Assembly (NCBI GenBank): GCA_943787535.1
Contig: CALSMU010000007.1
Span: 124,001 to 188,000, forward strand
DNA: 64,000 nucleotides
Origin: an uncultured Flavobacteriales bacterium
Lineage (GTDB): Bacteria; Bacteroidota; Bacteroidia; Flavobacteriales_D; Parvicellaceae
Direction: 5' to 3'
A program made the translations under genes and the position numbers. How positions within the stretch are numbered: the stretch's first letter is position 1; each line of letters begins with the position of its first letter. Below the pieces are notes generated by a model. That model was not told the origin of the DNA. It ran no database searches and was given only the letters and a program-made list of their open reading frames with translations. Positions 1-9,714 of the stretch are shown one piece after another.

Positions 1-1
1 A

Positions 2-850
2 TATGCTGATTCTGTGGGAGTAGATATAATTAATACCTCATTGGGATATACAACATTTGATGATACTCTTCAGAACCATACATATGCTGATTTGGATGGT
101 AATACTACTGTTATTGCGCAAGCTGCAGATATTGCCGCATCAAAAGGGATATTATTATGTATTAGTGCTGGGAACTCCGGTGCTTCTGCATGGCAATATA
201 TAAGTACTCCAGCGGATGCAGATAGTGTCCTTGCCGTTGCTGCGGTTGATAGTAATGGCACATATGCCTTTTTTAGCAGTGTTGGCCCAGCAGCAGACAA
301 TGATATAAAACCTAACGTAGCCTCGGTTGGATGGAATACCTACTTAATATCTCCATTTACAGGTGAAGTTATGCGGGGAAATGGAACTTCATTCAGTGCT
401 CCAATGATAACAGGTATGGCCGCTTGTTTATGGCAATCTTTGCCAAATAAAACGAATATGGAGATAATGCGATTAGTAGAGGAGAGCTCTAGTCAGTTTA
501 GTAGTCCTGATAGTTTATTGGGTTATGGATTGCCAAATATGTTTGATGCTTATAGTAAAGAAACGGGAGTTCTTTATAGCCCACCTAAAGAAGATCTAAT
601 TGAAGATGTATTTCCTATTCCTGTTACAGACTTGGTTAATATAATTTTCGTTAGTAAGGTCAGTCAGGGAATAGTAATTCGAATTTATTCGGAGAAAGGA
701 GATTTAATAGTTTCAGTATCGGAGACAGTTTTACAAGGAAAGAATCAACTTGTATTGAGTCAATTAAACGCGTTACCTTCGGGGAGTTACATTATTGAAA
801 TTGAATCTGCAGAGGGAGATAGAGCAACTACCACTATTGTGGTTATTTGA
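2..850 (+). CDS. S8 (subtilisin-like) serine peptidase with C-terminal T9SS type-A sorting domain; 5' end cut by window edge
   Basis: Frame is open to the window edge (YADSVGVDIINTSLGY). Subtilase motifs AGNSG and NGTSFSAPM with catalytic Ser. C-terminal ~80 aa resembles a Por secretion tail (FPIPVTDLVNI...LPSGSYIIEIES). Confidence 0.88.
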   Translation, partial: YADSVGVDIINTSLGYTTFDDTLQNHTYADLDGNTTVIAQAADIAASKGILLCISAGNSGASAWQYISTPADADSVLAVAAVDSNGTYAFFSSVGPAADNDIKPNVASVGWNTYLISPFTGEVMRGNGTSFSAPMITGMAACLWQSLPNKTNMEIMRLVEESSSQFSSPDSLLGYGLPNMFDAYSKETGVLYSPPKEDLIEDVFPIPVTDLVNIIFVSKVSQGIVIRIYSEKGDLIVSVSETVLQGKNQLVLSQLNALPSGSYIIEIESAEGDRATTTIVVI

Positions 851-1457
851 TGTTTAAATCAAGCATTTTTCTATCTCCTATATATCCAATTAATTGGTCT
901 CCAATTTTCACTGGGCCTACACCAGCAGGCGTTCCTGTAAATATTAAGTCACCAATTTTCAGCGTCATAAATTGGGAGAGGTAACAGATTAAATGATCGA
1001 AATTAAAAAGCATATCTTTTGAATTTCCTTTCTGTACTATTTCTCCATTTTTTTCTAATGAGAAAGCTATATCATCTAGGTTTTTAAATTCGCTTTTTTG
1101 AATAAATTCTCTTGATAATGGCGCGGAATAATCAAATGCTTTTGCTTTTTCCCATGGAAGACCTTTTGCCTTACATTCTAGCTGGATATCTCTAGCAGTA
1201 AAGTCAATTCCTAAACCAATTTCATTATAATAAGTACTTGCAAACTTTTTAGAAATGTTTTTACCTAATTTACAAATTTTGATAACAAGCTCAACTTCGT
1301 AATGAAGGTCTTTTGTGAAGTTTGGATAAAAAAAAGGCTGTTTTTTTGGCAGTAAAGCAGAATCAGGTTTCATGAAATATACAGGTTCTGTAGGCACAGT
1401 ATTTCCTAATTCTTTAGCATGTTTGGCGTAGTTTCTTCCAATACAGAATATTTTCAT
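843..1457 (-). CDS. Fumarylacetoacetate hydrolase (FAH) family protein
   Basis: IFCIGRNYAKHAKELGN, HYEVELVIKI, GIDFTARDIQ, GDLIFTGTPAGVGP motifs. Confidence 0.9.
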   Translation of the reverse strand: MKIFCIGRNYAKHAKELGNTVPTEPVYFMKPDSALLPKKQPFFYPNFTKDLHYEVELVIKICKLGKNISKKFASTYYNEIGLGIDFTARDIQLECKAKGLPWEKAKAFDYSAPLSREFIQKSEFKNLDDIAFSLEKNGEIVQKGNSKDMLFNFDHLICYLSQFMTLKIGDLIFTGTPAGVGPVKIGDQLIGYIGDRKMLDLNIK

Positions 1458-1459
1458 GA

Positions 1460-2221
1460 TTACATTTCTTCTTTAATTTTCTTAAATTTATTTTTAGTGT
1501 CTAGTGTGAAATCCCCTTTCATTAACCAATTGAAGTATCCCGGTTCTTTTTTAAAGATATCCACCACAGGTACCCCCTTATGCTTTCCAAAATTAAAAAC
1601 AGGTATGTCTTCCTGGTTGATTGCAATTCTTTTAGAAAAGTCTAATGCACGCGCTCCCATGGTTGAGAACTCACTTAAAAAGTCTACATCACCTTGTATG
1701 TTGTCATATTTTTCTATTTGTGCTTCCAATACTTCTAAAGTAGCAAGTGTGTCAGCTTCTGCACTGTGGGCATTAGTAAGTTCTTTGTTGCAGTAAAATT
1801 TATAAGCTGCAACCAGTGTTCTTTGCTCCATTTTGTGAAAAACATTTTGAATGTCAACAAACTTTTTTTTGTCAAATTCTGGATCTATTCCTGATCTTAA
1901 CATTTCTTCAACAAGTAAAGGAATGTCAAATCGATTGGAATTAAAACCGGCCAAATCAGCATCAGTTATAAAAGCTTTTATTTCTTCAGCAATGTCTTTA
2001 AATTTAGGCGACTCTAAAATGTCAACGTCGTAGATTCCGTGTATTTCCGATACAGCAATAGGGATTGGCATTTCCGGATTTACTTTTTGAGAATAAGATT
2101 CTTTAGACCCATCTGGATTTAATTTAACTATAGCTATTTCAACTATTCTGTCTTTGGCTGTGTTTGTTCCAGTTGTTTCTAAGTCAAAGAATGCAAGTGG
2201 TCTGCTCAATTGTAAATTCAT
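1460..2221 (-). CDS. 3'-5' exonuclease (DnaQ/DEDDh-like)
   Basis: FFDLETTGTNTAKDRIVEIA, GFNSNRFDIPLL, AHSAEADTLATLEV exonuclease motifs. Confidence 0.88.
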   Translation of the reverse strand: MNLQLSRPLAFFDLETTGTNTAKDRIVEIAIVKLNPDGSKESYSQKVNPEMPIPIAVSEIHGIYDVDILESPKFKDIAEEIKAFITDADLAGFNSNRFDIPLLVEEMLRSGIDPEFDKKKFVDIQNVFHKMEQRTLVAAYKFYCNKELTNAHSAEADTLATLEVLEAQIEKYDNIQGDVDFLSEFSTMGARALDFSKRIAINQEDIPVFNFGKHKGVPVVDIFKKEPGYFNWLMKGDFTLDTKNKFKKIKEEM

Positions 2222-2224
2222 GTA

Positions 2225-3763
2225 TTATTTTGAAAGTTTATATAATTTTTTGATGGCGCCTTTATCTGCGTCAAATTCAGAAACTACAAGTTTAACGATT
2301 TTTAAGTCGTAACCATCTGCTTCAATTTCTAATTCATATGTGCCAGGATCAAGAATCATGGTTATTTCTCCCGTTTTTTTATTACTTATATAGGTTCTGG
2401 GTTCATCTTCATCTTCCATAAATATAGTAATAATTCCTCCCACTATTTCAGCATTGGTAGCATTATCGTTGAGGTGAACAATGTACAATGCTTCCCTAAT
2501 TTCAACCTCTTCAAAAGTGATTCGGTATAAATCTAAATCACCAAATCCTTCTTCTCGGACTGCGGTAATATAGGCGTGTTTTTCATCATCAGCAAAGCTT
2601 ATAGTCTTTTCATCATAGGATGTGTTAAGAGGGTATCCTAAATTTTCAGGTTCACCCCACTCTTTATTTTCGCTATCCCATCTAGATTTGTACAAGTCAT
2701 AGCCACCCATACCCGAAAGTCCATTCGAACAAAAATAAAGTGTTTTTCCATCTGGAGATAAAGTAGGGAAATCTTCATTTTGAGTGGTGTTTATTGCAGA
2801 TAGGTTTTGTGGCAATGCCCACATTCCATCAGGAAGTTGTTTGGTCATATATATATCTAGGCCTCCAATTCCTCCTGCTCTGTTACTTGCATATATAAAA
2901 GCTGTTCCGTCACTAGAAATTGAAGAAGAAGTCTCAAGGTATTTGGTGTTTACTCCTTCTTTTATTTTTTGCTTTTTACTGTAGGTAGCCCCTTTTCGTT
3001 CAGCTTCATAAATATTGCCTTTCTCTCCTGTTGCGAAATTATCTATGTACACGAATATTTTTGTTCCATCATCGTAGATGCCAACACATTGTTCATCATA
3101 GATGCTATTTAATGATCCAGAGTTCTTCGCTTTAGAAAATTTAAGTCCATTAAAGGAGCACACATATACATCTGAGGGATAATATCCATCAAATTCGATT
3201 GAACCCTTACCTTCTTCTCTCCGTGATGTGAAAACAAGAGTCTTTTCATTTTTTGTTACGAATGGATAGTAGTCCGGGAATTCAGAATTGATAAATCGCC
3301 CCATATTTTCAAAGGAGACATTAATTGGCTTACTAATCATATCCATTGCAATTGTATAGTTTTCGATCAAGTTGGGTATTTCTTCGACATGCTTTCCAGG
3401 ATTTTTTTGATACTCTTTTAGCGTTTCTATAGCTTTGCTATAATTGTTGCTATGCGTGTAAGCTAATGCAAGATAATATAGGACTTCTTTGTCTTTTTTT
3501 TCTAGATCTTTTGCCTTTTCCAAATATTTTATGGCTGCAGATTTGTCTATGTTGCTATTCAGGTAGCAAAGAGCTAGATTCGTTAATACTTTTTCGTTTT
3601 TCGAATCGAGTTTTAATTGTTTTTTATACTCAGGTATTGCTCCTAAAAAATTCCCAGATTTAAATAAATCATCAGCAAGTCTAGGGTCAGTTGTTTGCGA
3701 CCAAGAAAACGGAGGGTTAATTAATAAAATGAGTATAAACGCTATTTTAAATTGCTGGTACAT
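2225..3763 (-). CDS. TPR / PD40 beta-propeller outer-membrane-associated protein
   Basis: Signal peptide at MYQQFKIAFILILLINPPFSWS (start at 3763 preferred over ORF-track 3802); TPR repeats; PD40-like repeats (GKTLYFCSNGLSGMGGYDLY). Confidence 0.75.
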   Translation of the reverse strand: MYQQFKIAFILILLINPPFSWSQTTDPRLADDLFKSGNFLGAIPEYKKQLKLDSKNEKVLTNLALCYLNSNIDKSAAIKYLEKAKDLEKKDKEVLYYLALAYTHSNNYSKAIETLKEYQKNPGKHVEEIPNLIENYTIAMDMISKPINVSFENMGRFINSEFPDYYPFVTKNEKTLVFTSRREEGKGSIEFDGYYPSDVYVCSFNGLKFSKAKNSGSLNSIYDEQCVGIYDDGTKIFVYIDNFATGEKGNIYEAERKGATYSKKQKIKEGVNTKYLETSSSISSDGTAFIYASNRAGGIGGLDIYMTKQLPDGMWALPQNLSAINTTQNEDFPTLSPDGKTLYFCSNGLSGMGGYDLYKSRWDSENKEWGEPENLGYPLNTSYDEKTISFADDEKHAYITAVREEGFGDLDLYRITFEEVEIREALYIVHLNDNATNAEIVGGIITIFMEDEDEPRTYISNKKTGEITMILDPGTYELEIEADGYDLKIVKLVVSEFDADKGAIKKLYKLSK

Positions 3764-3800
3764 CGTTAATGACAAAGTAAGTAAATTACTTCCGAAATGC

Positions 3801-3840
3801 AATAAAGACCCATTTCTATTTGCGAAACGGGTCTTTATTT
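3801..3840. terminator. Strong inverted repeat, probable transcription terminator downstream of the 3875..6025 gene
   Basis: AATAAAGACCCATTTC ... GAAACGGGTCTTTATT: 16-bp stem with one G.T wobble and a short loop. Confidence 0.65.
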
Positions 3841-3874
3841 AATAGGAGTTTTAAAAGTATTTTTATTATTAAAA

Positions 3875-6025
3875 CTAAAATGCTTTTAGTTTAATATATT
3901 GGAATTTGCCATACTTTTCTGTGTCTTTAAAGTCACCCTTATACTTTGGTCCCTGAACAACAGAATTAATAGCGACAATTTTCACTTCCGATAAGTTTAC
4001 CTCAGCTGCTTTTAATTTCTTCATTAACATTTCTTTGGCTTCATTAGATCTGTAAGTAGATAGCTTTTTATTTGAGCCAAAAGTTTTTGTTGGAACATAT
4101 GATGCACTGCCTTCGACTTCAATATTCACAACTCCTTTTTGTTTTAGTATATTTTGTATTCCACTTAAAAATGTTTTAAACCTTTGCTCCTCCGATTCTA
4201 CTCCTTTTTCGTTATATCCATAGAATTTTTGGAAAGATATAGGTTCAATAACATCAACATTATCTATGGTGTTTTCAGTAATGGTCACATCTGTATCTGT
4301 ATCTGTATCTGTATCTGTATCTGTATCTGGGTTTGAATCGTTTAATGACAGATCTCCAAGTGTAATAACTTTATCAATTACATGATAGTCTGAGTTACAT
4401 GGAACTGTGAAATCAGTTTCATGAAAAGTGTTTTCACCTTGCATATATTCTACTATGTATTCATGGCATGGAACTAGCGCAAATATGTAAGAACCGGTTC
4501 TTCGATTGGGCTTATATTTAATAGGATCTCCATCCTCGGTTAAATCAGTAACCCAAATTGTTATTCCAGCTGGTAATTCAGGTTCCGAACCTTTATCAAT
4601 ATAACCTCTAAGAATAGATACAGGTTCAATAATGGCTGTGTCTAGCTTGATGCTGTAGATGTCTTCTCTACCTAATCCACCTTCATGTGAAGAAGAATAA
4701 TATCCTTTTTTCCCATCTATAGTAGTTGAGAAGTATACATCATCACCAACTGTATTAAGAGGATACCCTATGTTCAGTGGGTTACCCCAAGTTCCGTCTA
4801 CATTTTTCTTAGAAAAGAAAATGTCAAATCCCCCCATACTTTGATTTCCATTAGAACTAAAGTATAGTGTTTTACCATCTGGGTGAAAGAATGGTGAATC
4901 TTCATCGTGCTCGGAATTAATTGGAGCTCCAACATTGAGCGCTTTACTCCATTCGTTATTCGGAAGTTTTACACTTCTGTAAATATCTCTACCACCCATA
5001 CCTCCGGGACGGTCACTTACAAAGTAAAGCGTTTTTCCATCTGCAGATAATGTTGCATGCGTTTCCCAATAGGGTGTGTTAATATCTACTTCCGTGTTTT
5101 CACCTCCTAAGTACTTGAGTTCACCGTAATCAAAACCATCTCTTTCTGAGACGTAGATATTTCCATCTCCATCGTTGTCTTTGTAAATAAAGAGAAATTG
5201 TCCATCTCCAGAAACGCTGATTGTCGCCTGGTTACTTCTTGGACTACTAAAGTCCATTAGCTCTGGTTCTTCCCATTCTCCTGTTTTAATGTTTTTATAT
5301 GCAACATAAACATCTTCATAGTGACGACCATCTTGTGGGCTAAAATTAAATTCATTTGAAACTTGATTGCTATCGGTTCGAAGTCGCCTAGAAGTAAAAA
5401 ACAGAGCGCTTTCGTCTGCAGTTATGACCGGACTAAAATCAGAAAACTCACTATTAATTGGGCTACCTATGCTAGTTATTTTAAAATTCTTTTTAGCTGC
5501 AACTTCTATTTTCGCATTAGTAGAATAAGTGGAATACATTTCATTTTTAGTAAAGAGTATATGCTTGGAGCTTACTTCTTCTTTAAAATGCTGGTACTCC
5601 AAAAGGGCCTCATCAAACCTCTCGTTTAGATGATATGCTTGTCCTAGGTAATGATGTGTTTCAAAAGGAGCGTTTGTTTCACCCGAAGAAAATGGATCAT
5701 ATCTTTTGGAAACATTTTTCTCTGCAACAAGAAGGTGTTTTAACGCTTTATTTCTCTCTAGACTAGAATTAAGATAACACAAGCCTAGTTTGTAATTTAT
5801 ATTCGAATTAGCAGGTTGCTCTTCAATTAAATTTAACCAAATTTTAGTGGCAAATTCATATAGATAATCCTCCATAAATGAATTTGCGGTTTCAAATTTT
5901 TGTTTGAAAGACGCATTTTTTAGGTTTTTTTCAAAATCATCTGTATCAATTTGAGAATAATTAGTCCCAAAGAGCAAAAACGAAAGAAGAAGCGTAAAAA
6001 AACTATACTTTATTTTGTTAATCAT
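3875..6025 (-). CDS. TPR-PD40-OmpA family protein (PorE-like architecture)
   Basis: N-terminal TPRs, several PD40 repeats (GKTLYFVSDRPGGMGGRDIY), CRD-like region, OmpA-like C-terminus (VEGSASYVPTKTFGSNKKLSTYRSNEAKEML). Confidence 0.8.
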   Translation of the reverse strand: MINKIKYSFFTLLLSFLLFGTNYSQIDTDDFEKNLKNASFKQKFETANSFMEDYLYEFATKIWLNLIEEQPANSNINYKLGLCYLNSSLERNKALKHLLVAEKNVSKRYDPFSSGETNAPFETHHYLGQAYHLNERFDEALLEYQHFKEEVSSKHILFTKNEMYSTYSTNAKIEVAAKKNFKITSIGSPINSEFSDFSPVITADESALFFTSRRLRTDSNQVSNEFNFSPQDGRHYEDVYVAYKNIKTGEWEEPELMDFSSPRSNQATISVSGDGQFLFIYKDNDGDGNIYVSERDGFDYGELKYLGGENTEVDINTPYWETHATLSADGKTLYFVSDRPGGMGGRDIYRSVKLPNNEWSKALNVGAPINSEHDEDSPFFHPDGKTLYFSSNGNQSMGGFDIFFSKKNVDGTWGNPLNIGYPLNTVGDDVYFSTTIDGKKGYYSSSHEGGLGREDIYSIKLDTAIIEPVSILRGYIDKGSEPELPAGITIWVTDLTEDGDPIKYKPNRRTGSYIFALVPCHEYIVEYMQGENTFHETDFTVPCNSDYHVIDKVITLGDLSLNDSNPDTDTDTDTDTDTDVTITENTIDNVDVIEPISFQKFYGYNEKGVESEEQRFKTFLSGIQNILKQKGVVNIEVEGSASYVPTKTFGSNKKLSTYRSNEAKEMLMKKLKAAEVNLSEVKIVAINSVVQGPKYKGDFKDTEKYGKFQYIKLKAF
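4289..4328. repeat. Hexanucleotide tandem repeat (ATCTGT)~6.7 encoding Asp-Thr repeat
   Basis: Read directly; translates on the - strand as DTDTDTDTDTDTD linker. Confidence 0.95.
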
Positions 6026-6065
6026 AATTGTTCGTAATATACAAAACTTGTTTTTCTTCTATGAA

Positions 6066-7415
6066 TTAAATGTCTCTGTCAATATCGAATTTCTCAAGGT
6101 AATCAGCAACTCTTTTTACAAAGCTTCCACCTAATGCTCCATCAACTATCCTGTGGTCATATGAGTGTGATAAAAACATCATATGTCTAATTGCAATAGC
6201 ATCTCCCTGCGGCGTTTCTATTACTGCAGGTTTCTTTCTTATTGCGCCAAGAGCTAAAATAGCACTTTGCGGTTGATTTATAATTGGAGTTCCCATCACA
6301 TTTCCAAAGGTTCCAACATTTGTAACCGTATATGTCCCGCCCTGTATTTGATCAGGACTTAAACTGTTGTTTCGAGCATTATTAGCAAGGCTATTTACTT
6401 GTTTTGCAAGTCCAACTAGATTTAGACGCTCTGCATTATGAATAACAGGTACGATTAAGTTTCCAGTAGGAAGAGCAGTAGCCATTCCAAGATTAATATC
6501 TTTTTTGATAACAATATTATTGCCGTCTAACATTGCGTTCACTTTAGGAAAGTCTTTTAGCGCTTTTACTACAGCTTCCATAAAGATAGGTGTAAAGGTT
6601 AATTTTTCACCTTCTTTTTTCATGAACTCATCTTTCATTTTTTTTCGCCATATTACAATGTTTGTAACATCAGCTTCAACATAGGAAGTAACATGAGGAG
6701 AAACGTGTACCGACATAACCATATGGTCAGCGATCATTTTACGCATACGGTCCATTTCAACTATTTCGTCATTTGGACCAATTGGAACTGGAGGAGCTTT
6801 GTGAATAGGAGTGACCTGATTATTACTTGGTACTAAAGCCTTTGGAGGGCTTGTCACAGTCTTAACAGGTGTTGCTATCATTTCCTGGTCTTCAGTGCGG
6901 GTTTCAATGTAACCTAAAATATCTTTTTTAGTAACTCTGCCTTCTTGACCAGTTCCAGTAACGGATTCTAGTTCTCCAATAGAAATTCCTTCAGTTTTGG
7001 CAATACTTCTAACTAAAGGAGAATAAAACCTTCCACTAGGCCCATTTTTTGGGACACCAACACCATTTTGACTAACTTCAATTGGAGCAAGCAATTCTTC
7101 TTGGATTTGTTCAGTTACAACTTCAACAGTTTCTGTTTTCGTCATGGTAGGTGCATTAACAATAGTCTCTTCACCTTCAGCACCGATTATTGCAAATACA
7201 GCTCCGACTTGAACCACATCTCCGTCATTAAAAACTTTTTGTTTTAGTATTCCAGAAGTAGGAGCAGGAACCTCGGAGTCAACTTTGTCAGTTGCAATCT
7301 CCACGATCGGTTCATCTTCTTCAATTGTATCTCCAACTTCCTTTAACCAAGCAGTTATGGTTGCTTCTGCTACACTTTCCCCCATTTTAGGGAGTAATAC
7401 CTCTATATCCGCCAT
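6066..7415 (-). CDS. 2-oxo acid dehydrogenase E2 component, dihydrolipoyl acyltransferase
   Basis: Lipoyl domain EIATDKVDSEVPAP; E3-binding domain; catalytic HSYDHRIVDGALGG. Confidence 0.93.
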   Translation of the reverse strand: MADIEVLLPKMGESVAEATITAWLKEVGDTIEEDEPIVEIATDKVDSEVPAPTSGILKQKVFNDGDVVQVGAVFAIIGAEGEETIVNAPTMTKTETVEVVTEQIQEELLAPIEVSQNGVGVPKNGPSGRFYSPLVRSIAKTEGISIGELESVTGTGQEGRVTKKDILGYIETRTEDQEMIATPVKTVTSPPKALVPSNNQVTPIHKAPPVPIGPNDEIVEMDRMRKMIADHMVMSVHVSPHVTSYVEADVTNIVIWRKKMKDEFMKKEGEKLTFTPIFMEAVVKALKDFPKVNAMLDGNNIVIKKDINLGMATALPTGNLIVPVIHNAERLNLVGLAKQVNSLANNARNNSLSPDQIQGGTYTVTNVGTFGNVMGTPIINQPQSAILALGAIRKKPAVIETPQGDAIAIRHMMFLSHSYDHRIVDGALGGSFVKRVADYLEKFDIDRDI

Positions 7416-7494
7416 GTCTTTTTAAAAGATTTATGCTGCAAAAATAGGCTAAAAAAATAGGAATAACAAGAACTTTATTGCCGTAATAATAGGA

Positions 7495-9429
7495 TTAATT
7501 TCCTAGTTTTTTTATATTTCTATAAATGGTTTTGAAATCTGTTAAGAGTGCATAATCTTTGGCATAAATAAGGTTTAGTTTTTTCTCGATTTCAGGAGAG
7601 TGGATCTTGACATTATCTAATAAACTGATAATTCCATTTTTTATTAACGGGAGCTGCTGATTTTTGCTGTTTTTACTGTATCCTACCCAAGTTTTTTTGC
7701 CAACTAAGGTAGAAAAAATATTTCCCAAAAATTTAATAGGAGATTTGACTAAAAACATTAAAAAAGGAAATATTGAAAGAAAAATAATACTCAAACAGAA
7801 GTCTAAAATTCGTTTTTTTCGTTTATTGTTAGGTTTATCTATATTGTTTACATCTAATAAATATAAATCTCCTGAGGTGTTAATGGAGTTACTCCCAATT
7901 AAAAAAAGACTATCAGGCTGAGCAATTTTATAATCGACTTCGCGATTAGATTTGATTGTAGCCATTTGCTCGATGATTTCCTGAGCACTAATATCTTTTG
8001 CACAAAAGATAACTTCATCAATTTTGTTTATATGGATGAAATCTGCTAGTTGATTTAATGTCCCATCGTACTCATCGGAATTCTTATTGTGCGCATTTAG
8101 TATTGCTTTGTAGCCAACTTTGGTTGTTTGTGTTAATAAGGCATGAATCCTTTCAGCTTCTATTTTTTCTCCAATAATTACGAATCGTTTTTTACCTATA
8201 TTTCCAATTTCAAACCCTTTAACTCCAATTAAATGTAGCACGAATCTTGAAAACAAAAGGGAAATGGTGGTGCCCATTATTCCTAATAAAATAACGATTC
8301 TTGAAAATTGCACAGATTTTGGAAGTAAGCCATAAATAATGAGAATAAGTGCGGTTCCAGCAACTGCCCCAATTAATGGTTTTACAAGTTTTATTGGCTT
8401 GTCATGTGCTCCAGATAAAAACGCAGCTAGCACCCAAACAAAACTATATATGGGAAGCGCCCAAGCTATAACTTCAAGAGGAAATTCCTTGCCAGAAAAA
8501 AGTTGATAGGCAATTGTGATTCCAAACATTGAAGCAAGCACAAGGCAAAAATCAAGTAGGGGAAATGCTAATTTTTTTAAAAATCGAGTTGTAATAGCCA
8601 TTGAAGCCCTTAAGTAAATAGCAAGATTTATTAGTAAAGAAAATGTTTTGGCATTTTTCTCTGAAAAGTGTTTTTTAGCAAAAATGACCATGGCATTGTA
8701 AAATACAAAAACATAATTAACGGAGCTTTTTTTTGTGCTTTCTCCTTTGTAGTGTATAATCCTGGTCTTAGGAAAGTAGTAGTTTTTGTAGCCTCCTAAA
8801 ATAATTCTATAGGATAAGTCAATATCTTCTCCATACATGAAAAAATTTTCATCGAGAAAACCAACTTTATCCAATACAGTTTTTCGCATTAACATAAATG
8901 CACCGGACAAAATTTCTATTTCATTTGTTTCATTTTGCGGAAGGTAACCTAAATGATATTTTCCAAATTTTTTTGATCTTGGAAACAAAGAAGAAAGTCC
9001 AAATATTTTATAAAAAGCAACACTTGGAGTCGGCAGTCCTCTTTTTGATTCGGGTAAAAACTTTCCTTTTCCATCTAACATTTCAACACCTAGACCACCA
9101 GCATCCGGATTGGCATCCATGAATTCAATACACTTACTAAATGTATCTTCTTCCACTACCGTATCTGGATTAAGCAACAACACGTATTCCCCTCTGGCAA
9201 TCCGCATAGCTTGGTTGTTTGCCCTTGAGAAACCCGTATTTTCTTTGTTTGCAATTAATTGAATTTCAGGGAACTTCTTTTGTACCATCGCAACAGAATC
9301 ATCGATAGAATTGTTGTCAACTACAAATGTTTCTATCTGCAAATTTTGGGAGGCGGCTCTAACCGAGTTTAAGCACTGTTCTAGGAAGTACTCAACATTG
9401 TAATTGACTATGATTACCGAAAGTTTCAA
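7495..9429 (-). CDS. Glycosyltransferase family 2 fused to a membrane / nucleotide-binding sugar-transferase-like C-terminal half
   Basis: N-term LSVIIVNYNVEYFLEQCLNSV, VDNNSIDDS, LLLNPDTVV; C-term multi-TM, RFVIIGEKIEAERI, KRILDFCLSIIFLSIFPFLMFLVKS resembling WcaJ/polyprenyl phosphotransferase membrane parts. Confidence 0.85.
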   Translation of the reverse strand: MKLSVIIVNYNVEYFLEQCLNSVRAASQNLQIETFVVDNNSIDDSVAMVQKKFPEIQLIANKENTGFSRANNQAMRIARGEYVLLLNPDTVVEEDTFSKCIEFMDANPDAGGLGVEMLDGKGKFLPESKRGLPTPSVAFYKIFGLSSLFPRSKKFGKYHLGYLPQNETNEIEILSGAFMLMRKTVLDKVGFLDENFFMYGEDIDLSYRIILGGYKNYYFPKTRIIHYKGESTKKSSVNYVFVFYNAMVIFAKKHFSEKNAKTFSLLINLAIYLRASMAITTRFLKKLAFPLLDFCLVLASMFGITIAYQLFSGKEFPLEVIAWALPIYSFVWVLAAFLSGAHDKPIKLVKPLIGAVAGTALILIIYGLLPKSVQFSRIVILLGIMGTTISLLFSRFVLHLIGVKGFEIGNIGKKRFVIIGEKIEAERIHALLTQTTKVGYKAILNAHNKNSDEYDGTLNQLADFIHINKIDEVIFCAKDISAQEIIEQMATIKSNREVDYKIAQPDSLFLIGSNSINTSGDLYLLDVNNIDKPNNKRKKRILDFCLSIIFLSIFPFLMFLVKSPIKFLGNIFSTLVGKKTWVGYSKNSKNQQLPLIKNGIISLLDNVKIHSPEIEKKLNLIYAKDYALLTDFKTIYRNIKKLGN

Positions 9430-9532
9430 ATATTAATAATCTGGTGTTGGGGCAAATATAACAATTCCTCTAACGGTTTTTACTTGTGTTTATTTCTTGC
9501 TTTCAAAAAAAACTCATCAAGCGAATAATAAC

Positions 9533-9599
9533 GGTTATGCTTGTTTCTAGGGTAGTGAAGTGTTTTGTACAAAACATGGCGTGTATCCCGGCATAGCCA
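9533..9599. repeat. Nested inverted-repeat element in the recR/GT intergenic region
   Basis: Perfect 16-bp palindrome TGTTTTGTACAAAACA (9562-9577) flanked by GGTTATGC (9533-9540) and GCATAGCC (9592-9599), which pair with one G.T. Confidence 0.6.
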
Positions 9600-9714
9600 A
9601 AAGGATTATTGTTATAGTAAATTGTAATTTATCAAAGCTCATTCGTTTTTTCAAGTCAGTTAAGTATGAAATTGCTAAAAGTCAAATGAAGTTCGGTGCG
9701 GCTTATAGCAAACT

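Noticed and set aside
70-300. Short antisense ORFs throughout the track (for example 70..300 -, 5363..5629 +, 12785..13099 -, 26631..26996 -)
   Set aside because: They lie opposite well-supported genes, have low-complexity or non-protein-like composition and show no motifs.
4289-4328. CRISPR-like short repeat array
   Set aside because: Uninterrupted hexanucleotide microsatellite with no spacers, inside a coding region.
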